From Ferruginibacter sp. (lineage in GTDB: Bacteria; Bacteroidota; Bacteroidia; Chitinophagales; Chitinophagaceae), in assembly GCA_014379905.1 (NCBI GenBank), contig JACMKX010000148.1, forward strand, positions 1-37,814: a stretch of DNA of 37,814 nt, given 5' to 3'. A program made the position numbers and the translations under genes. Position 1 is the first letter of the stretch; each line of letters opens with the position of its first letter. The notes under the pieces are model-generated. The model was not told the DNA's origin. It saw only the letters and a program-made list of their open reading frames with translations, and made no database searches. Below, one piece after another: positions 33,880 to 37,814 of this stretch.

Positions 33880-34326
33880 ATGCAGGTAATCTTAATTAAA
33901 GACGTAAACAATTTAGGCGGTTCAAACGAACTGGTAACTGTAAAAAACGGTTATGGTCGTAACTTCCTTATTCCACAAAAATTTGCGGTGGAAGCTAGTC
34001 CGAGTAACTTAAAGCAACTGGATGAAAAAATGAAGCAACTGGCTAAAAAAGAAGCGAAGTTGCTGGCAGAAGTTAACAGTGTAATTGCTGTGCTTCAAAA
34101 CGGTGCTTTACAAATTGGTGCTAAAACCGGTACAAGTGGTAAGATATTCGGTAGCGTAACTTCAGTTCAGGTAGCACGTGCTATCCGTGAACAAAAAGGA
34201 TACGAGATCGACCGTCGCCGCATCACCATTGTGGATGAAATTAAAGAACTGGGTAGTTACAAAGCAAAAGTTGATTTTGGTAACGGAAACGAAACCGAAG
34301 TTGATTTGGAAATAACTGCAGAGTAA
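33880..34326 (+). CDS. rplI: Large-subunit ribosomal protein L9
   Basis: A 148-residue 50S protein with the N-terminal RNA-binding domain (MQVILIKDVNNLG, VKNGYGRNFLIPQKFA), a long central helix rich in Lys, and the C-terminal domain (GKIFGSVTSVQVARAI). It lies 66 bases after rpsR, and a strong terminator follows. Confidence 0.96.
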   Translation: MQVILIKDVNNLGGSNELVTVKNGYGRNFLIPQKFAVEASPSNLKQLDEKMKQLAKKEAKLLAEVNSVIAVLQNGALQIGAKTGTSGKIFGSVTSVQVARAIREQKGYEIDRRRITIVDEIKELGSYKAKVDFGNGNETEVDLEITAE

Positions 34327-34342
34327 TCTTCCCTCAATTTAT

Positions 34343-34372
34343 AAAAAGCCGCCTCTTAAAGGCGGTTTTTTT
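34343..34372 (+). terminator. rplI operon terminator
   Basis: CCGCC (34349-34353) pairs with GGCGG (34361-34365), extended by A-T pairs, and is followed by seven T. Confidence 0.88.
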
Positions 34373-34416
34373 GTGCCCAAAAAAATTACTATGTTTATCT
34401 AAATTTGAAACTGATT

Positions 34417-35994
34417 ATGACCCTTATTAAAAAGCTATTTTACCTGGTCTTCACCATCACTCTTTTATACTCCTGCAAAACAAAAAAAGAAAACGCACCT
34501 GACCCTAAAGTGGATGAGAGCATCCCGGGAAATTTTAGCACCCAGACAGAAAAAGTATTGGATAGTATTTCGGTGCAACATTTCATCGACAGTTTTCCAA
34601 AATTTTCTTCTATCCAAAATGAAATGAAAACATTTTATAACGGGAGAAATTATGCTTATGCCTGGTTTGATTCTGCCGGCATGATAGAACAGGCTGCTAA
34701 CCTTTTTAACAGGATCAAAAATATTGCTGATGAAGGAATTGACAGCAATAAAATGATCTATCAAAAAGAGTTGAATGATTTGATGGAACAATCCGGGCAG
34801 GTTTCTGACAGCAGTGTTTTAAAAACAGAAATGATGTTAACCGCTCAATACCTTAGCTATGCAAAAACAGTATGGACAGGGCTTGATGAAAAAGAGAGCA
34901 TTGCTATGGAATGGCTGTTGCCGAGAAAAAAAATTGAGTATACACAGATGTTGGATTCCCTGCTAAATGGTAAAGATGTATTGACTGATCCACCCGTGTA
35001 CAAACAATATTATTTACTGAAAACCTTTTTAAAAAAATACCGGGAAGCAGAAAAGCTTGATACAGGAAAGATCATCACGAAACTTACCAGCATTAAAAAA
35101 GGAGATTCGTTGCCGGAAGTTGGGGGAATCCGTCACAAATTATTTTTACTGGGAGACCTGGTGCAAAATTCGGCCAGTGATTATTTCGATGATACATTAG
35201 AAACAGCTGTGAAAACATTTCAAAACAGTTTTGGATTGAAGCCAACGGGGCAAATTAAAAAAGCGGAGCTGGATGAATTGAATGTAAGCATTAAACAGAG
35301 AGTTCAACAGATTTTAGTAAATATGGAACGCAGCCGATGGGTAACCAAAGATGCTGCAAAAGATCATCTCATTGTGAATATCCCGGAGTACAAACTGCAC
35401 GTGATTGAAAACGATAGCCTGGCCTGGGATATGGATGTGGTGGTTGGAAGAAACCAATCTAAAACGGTGATTTTTAATGGCGACATGAAATACGTGGTTT
35501 TTGCCCCTTACTGGAATGTTCCATCCAGTATCCTCAAAAGCGAGGTATTGCCCGGCATCAAAAGAAATAAAAACTACCTGGCAAGTCATAATATGGAATG
35601 GAATGGTGGAAGTGTGCGGCAAAAACCCGGGCCAAATAATTCGCTGGGTTTGGTAAAATTCCTTTTTCCTAACAGTCACTCAATTTACCTGCACGATACC
35701 CCATCAAAATCGCTGTTTTCGGAAACCAATCGTGCGTTTAGCCATGGCTGTATAAGGCTGGCTGAGCCTAAAAAGCTGGCTACTTACCTGTTACGCAATG
35801 ATACCAGCTGGACAAATGATAAAATTACTGCATCAATGAATGGAGGCAAGGAAAAATATGTAACACTAAAAAAGACAATTCCCGTATTTATTGTGTATTT
35901 CACTGCCTGGGTAAGTAGCGAGACTGGCCAATTAAATTTCAGGAAGGATATATACCAGAGGGATGACCGCCTGATGGAAATGCTGCTTAAATAA
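34417..35994 (+). CDS. L,D-transpeptidase lipoprotein (YcbB/LdtD type)
   Basis: Forms 3-3 cross-links in peptidoglycan or attaches groups to it, in the periplasm. The start is ATG at 34417, giving a lipoprotein signal ending LLYSC; an in-frame TTG at 34405 is less likely. The 525-residue protein has a scaffold region, a peptidoglycan-binding helix (AVKTFQNSFGLKPTGQI) and a YkuD domain with HGCIRL, catalytic Cys445. RSRWVTKDAAKDHLIVNIPEY-like sequence (ERSRW..) introduces the catalytic half. This order fits YcbB. A C-terminal tail follows the catalytic motif. Confidence 0.9.
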   Translation: MTLIKKLFYLVFTITLLYSCKTKKENAPDPKVDESIPGNFSTQTEKVLDSISVQHFIDSFPKFSSIQNEMKTFYNGRNYAYAWFDSAGMIEQAANLFNRIKNIADEGIDSNKMIYQKELNDLMEQSGQVSDSSVLKTEMMLTAQYLSYAKTVWTGLDEKESIAMEWLLPRKKIEYTQMLDSLLNGKDVLTDPPVYKQYYLLKTFLKKYREAEKLDTGKIITKLTSIKKGDSLPEVGGIRHKLFLLGDLVQNSASDYFDDTLETAVKTFQNSFGLKPTGQIKKAELDELNVSIKQRVQQILVNMERSRWVTKDAAKDHLIVNIPEYKLHVIENDSLAWDMDVVVGRNQSKTVIFNGDMKYVVFAPYWNVPSSILKSEVLPGIKRNKNYLASHNMEWNGGSVRQKPGPNNSLGLVKFLFPNSHSIYLHDTPSKSLFSETNRAFSHGCIRLAEPKKLATYLLRNDTSWTNDKITASMNGGKEKYVTLKKTIPVFIVYFTAWVSSETGQLNFRKDIYQRDDRLMEMLLK

Positions 35995-36173
35995 GATCGG
36001 GGGTAAAAAACTGGATAATTTAAAATAATAAACATTACATTTGTACAGCTATTAATGGATTTAGTTCTGAATGTTGGCTGATTTGATTATTTATTATAAG
36101 TCGTTTTCAGTTCATTGTATCAACTAATGCATTATGGTTTTAATTAATTATTTTTTTAAACAAAGTTTTTACA

Positions 36174-36617
36174 ATGAACATTTATGTAGGAAATCTTAGC
36201 TGGTCTATGACTGACGAAGATTTAAACAGCCTTTTCACAGAGTATGGTACTGTTAGCAGTGCAAAAATCCTCAAAGACAAAATGAGTGGCCGTAGCAAAG
36301 GTTTCGGTTTCGTAGAAATGGAAGACGATGAAGCAGCTAAAACTGCTATCGCTAACCTGAACGAAAATGAAATTCAAGGTCGTAAACTGATCGTAAACGA
36401 ATCACAACCTCGCCCTGAAGGTGAAGGTGGCTACAAAAAACGCCCGGGTGGTGGCGGATTTGGTGGTGGCGGTGGTAGTCGCGGCGGCGGCGGCGGAAGT
36501 CGTGGCGGTGGCGGTTATGGCGGCGGAGGCGGAAGTCGTGGTGGTGGTTACGGCGGTGGCGGTGGAAACCGTAGCGGCGGTGGCGGTTACGGCGGCGGCG
36601 GTGGCAGAGATTATTAA
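36174..36617 (+). CDS. RNA-recognition-motif protein with glycine-rich tail
   Basis: A 147-residue single-RRM RNA-binding protein. RNP2 is IYVGNLSW near the start and RNP1 is SKGFGFVEM (about 43-51). Residues from about 95 are Gly-rich (GGGGSRGGG, GGYGGGGG), a flexible RNA-binding and self-associating tail like that of cold-inducible RRM proteins. The preceding 180-base A/T-rich leader is unusually long and may fold, consistent with post-transcriptional control. The G/C-rich tail DNA is prone to slippage. Confidence 0.92.
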   Translation: MNIYVGNLSWSMTDEDLNSLFTEYGTVSSAKILKDKMSGRSKGFGFVEMEDDEAAKTAIANLNENEIQGRKLIVNESQPRPEGEGGYKKRPGGGGFGGGGGSRGGGGGSRGGGGYGGGGGSRGGGYGGGGGNRSGGGGYGGGGGRDY

Positions 36618-36644
36618 TATTATCTTTAAGATCACATACTTTAG

Positions 36645-36677
36645 AAATCCTTTCATTTATTTGAAAGGATTTTTTTA
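36645..36677 (+). terminator. Terminator of the RRM gene
   Basis: An 11-bp perfect stem (36645-36655 with 36662-36672), loop TTTATT, is followed by T. It lies about 28 bases after the stop codon. Confidence 0.88.
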
Positions 36678-36803
36678 TGCCTTGTACATATACATTAATT
36701 TTTGCTGCGTCAATTAAAGTTATTGAGCTGTATCGTTTATGCAGTGCTAAAAGACTGGCAGGAAAAATTTCCAAAAGGGTTGAGGAAACCCGGCCGGAAA
36801 GTT

Positions 36804-37486
36804 TTATTGGAGAGATCTACGGCTGTTGTATGTGGTAAGATACCTGGCCCGGGTTGCTTTGTTGTGATTAGGTTCTTTTTCGTAAGCTTCCAACAAATCA
36901 GGATAAGCCTTCAAGTGATTTTTTACTCTCTTACTGGTAGCCAAAAAAACGGGCTTTAGATAATTGGTGTTTTCTCTTACTATCATTAGTGAAACAAACG
37001 GGGGCAGGGAGGCTGAGGTTGCAGCAACTGCAGCCATGGCGACAAGCCCAAGACCTGGTGCTATAAACACGGGCTTTTCTACATAATATATATAGGGAGC
37101 CGGCCCGTCACATTGCAGTCGGAAATAATGGTTTTTAAAAAACTGGCCCACCGGAACCCTCACATAAACATACTCACCATCGGAAAGGCCCCATATTTTT
37201 TTGGCCGTTTACCTTTATAATTTACATCTCCTTCTGCTATTAAAGGATTATTGCGGGTGATCTGCAATGGTTGCACGGTAAATTCGGCCTCTACCGAGGG
37301 TGAATTAACAAGGTATTCCTCATAAGTTTTGTAAACCCCTTTTTTCCTGGCAGCTATTTTATTGATCAGTACTAACTGCGTTGAAGAATCGGTGTCGTCA
37401 TCAATTTCTGTGGAATCGGTTTGCCCGAATGAATAAAGAGACAGGATGCAGATGTGTAATAAGAGGAAGGCGGTCTTGAATTTCAT
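36804..37486 (-). pseudogene. Frameshifted gene for a secreted protein of unknown function
   Basis: Two frames together read as one protein. The first part, from ATG at 37486, has a signal peptide (MKFKTAFLLLHICILSLYSFG) and ends after KRPKKYGAF. The second continues in another phase with DGEYVYVRVPVGQFFKNHYF. A one-base deletion near 37179-37187 joins them naturally, giving about 226 residues. The blocks KKGVYKTYEEY and KKYGAFxDGEYVYV resemble a small Bacteroidota secreted family of unknown role. A hydrophobic stretch (GLVAMAAVAATSASLPPF) lies in the second half. It could be decay or a base-calling error. It lies immediately downstream of the rRNA operon terminator. Confidence 0.65.
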
Positions 37487-37510
37487 AATTACAGTTTGAA
37501 TAAATATAAA

Positions 37511-37542
37511 CAAAAAAGCCCCTCAGTAAACTGAGGGGCTTT
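37511..37542 (-). terminator. rRNA operon terminator
   Basis: A perfect 12-bp stem (37531-37542 with 37515-37526, containing GAGGGGC) has a TAAA loop, followed on the minus strand by T residues. It lies just after 5S rRNA. Confidence 0.92.
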
Positions 37543-37550
37543 AAATAAAT

Positions 37551-37659
37551 ATGGCAGCTACCTACTCTCCCACATTGTTGTGCAGTACCATCGGCCATGA
37601 GGGGCTTAACTTCTCTGTTCGGTATGGGAAGAGGTGAACACCCTCGGCAAAACCACCAT
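37551..37659 (-). rRNA. rrf: 5S ribosomal RNA
   Basis: About 109 bases. Minus-strand 5' ATGGTGG pairs with 3' CTGCCAT as helix I. The conserved internal stretches GGTGTTCACCTCTTCCC, CCGAACAGAGAAGTTAAGC and GAGAGTAGGTAGCTGCC are present. A strong terminator follows. Confidence 0.95.
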
Positions 37660-37750
37660 AAAAAGGTAATTAGCAGAGCTAAAAATAAATTACATATTGG
37701 GATAAGTTGTATTAGAGAACAAGTGTTATTTTCTAAAAGAAAATAAAAAA

Positions 37751-37814
37751 ATAAAGCTTACGGGCAATTAGTACTACTCGGCTTCGATGTTACCACCCTT
37801 ATACCTATAGCCTA
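37751..37814 (-). rRNA. rrl: 23S ribosomal RNA, 3' end only
   Basis: The minus strand shows the conserved 23S 3' terminus: TAGGCTATAGGTATAAGGGT, GGTAACATCGAAGCCGAG, TAGTACTAATTGCCCG. The 3' boundary is approximate. The gene continues beyond the window. The roughly 90-base spacer to 5S holds no tRNA. Confidence 0.92.

Noticed and set aside
36445..36610. CRISPR-like or tandem-repeat array
   Set aside because: It is the coding sequence of the glycine-rich tail, without regular spacers.
36352..36774. Long His/Arg-rich and Ala/Thr-rich open frames opposite the RRM gene
   Set aside because: They are mirror images of the GGN-rich glycine tail, with no start signals or recognisable domains.
37660..37750. 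tRNA in the 23S-5S spacer
   Set aside because: No cloverleaf or CCA-like end is visible in this short A/T-rich spacer.

Overview
The window comes from a Bacteroidota chromosome, most likely Chitinophagaceae-like. I infer this from gene content and signals, not from a database search. The evidence is: Bacteroidota-type promoters (TTTG, about 19-21 bases, TAnnTTTG), a type IX secretion C-terminal domain, a SusC-like TonB receptor with a carboxypeptidase-regulatory domain, SprB repeats, DUF5777, an rpsF-rpsR-rplI cluster, and a low-to-moderate G+C with A/T-rich spacers. No CRISPR array, prophage, insertion sequence or tRNA gene is visible. An rRNA operon enters at the right edge on the minus strand (3' end of 23S, then 5S).

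Layout. 1-1751: two pseudouridine synthases (RluB-like, RluA-like). 1897-12661: a sulfur region. It holds a 1-Cys peroxiredoxin, metZ and divergent metX (homocysteine synthesis from homoserine), a TonB-dependent receptor, an assimilatory sulfate operon cysH-cysD-cysN-tauE/safE on the minus strand, and a divergent Rrf2 regulator. CysH has the four cluster cysteines of an APS reductase and CysN lacks an APS-kinase domain, so the pathway is sulfate to APS to sulfite. A related 23-bp palindrome lies upstream of the peroxiredoxin, the TonB receptor and cysH, and I propose it as the operator of the Rrf2 protein. 12725-15596: dinB, rimM and rpsP, with a truncated surface-protein remnant between rimM and rpsP.

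15729-20079 is the most interesting block, all on the minus strand: a SprB-repeat monohaem cytochrome lipoprotein, an ECF sigma factor, an overlapping gene for a protein with a cytoplasmic segment, one membrane helix, a charged linker and a beta-barrel, a second SprB-repeat cytochrome lipoprotein, and a DUF5777 barrel. Three promoters here share CAACC-16 bases-CGTATG with identical spacing, upstream of the sigma gene and of both cytochrome genes. This looks like a self-regulated envelope redox module.

20193-27814: ffh; sucA (2-oxoglutarate dehydrogenase E1) interrupted by an in-frame TGA at codon 130; divergent lplA (lipoate ligase, which could serve the E2 partner); and a CPA2-type cation/proton antiporter. 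28193-36617: rpsT, a secreted multidomain endonuclease with a sorting domain, an M14-like peptidase, rpsF-rpsR-rplI, an L,D-transpeptidase lipoprotein and a glycine-rich RRM protein. 36804-37486 is a frameshifted secreted-protein gene next to the rRNA operon. Two interrupted genes in one window may be real decay or base-calling errors. Several short dispersed palindromic repeats occupy the spacers.
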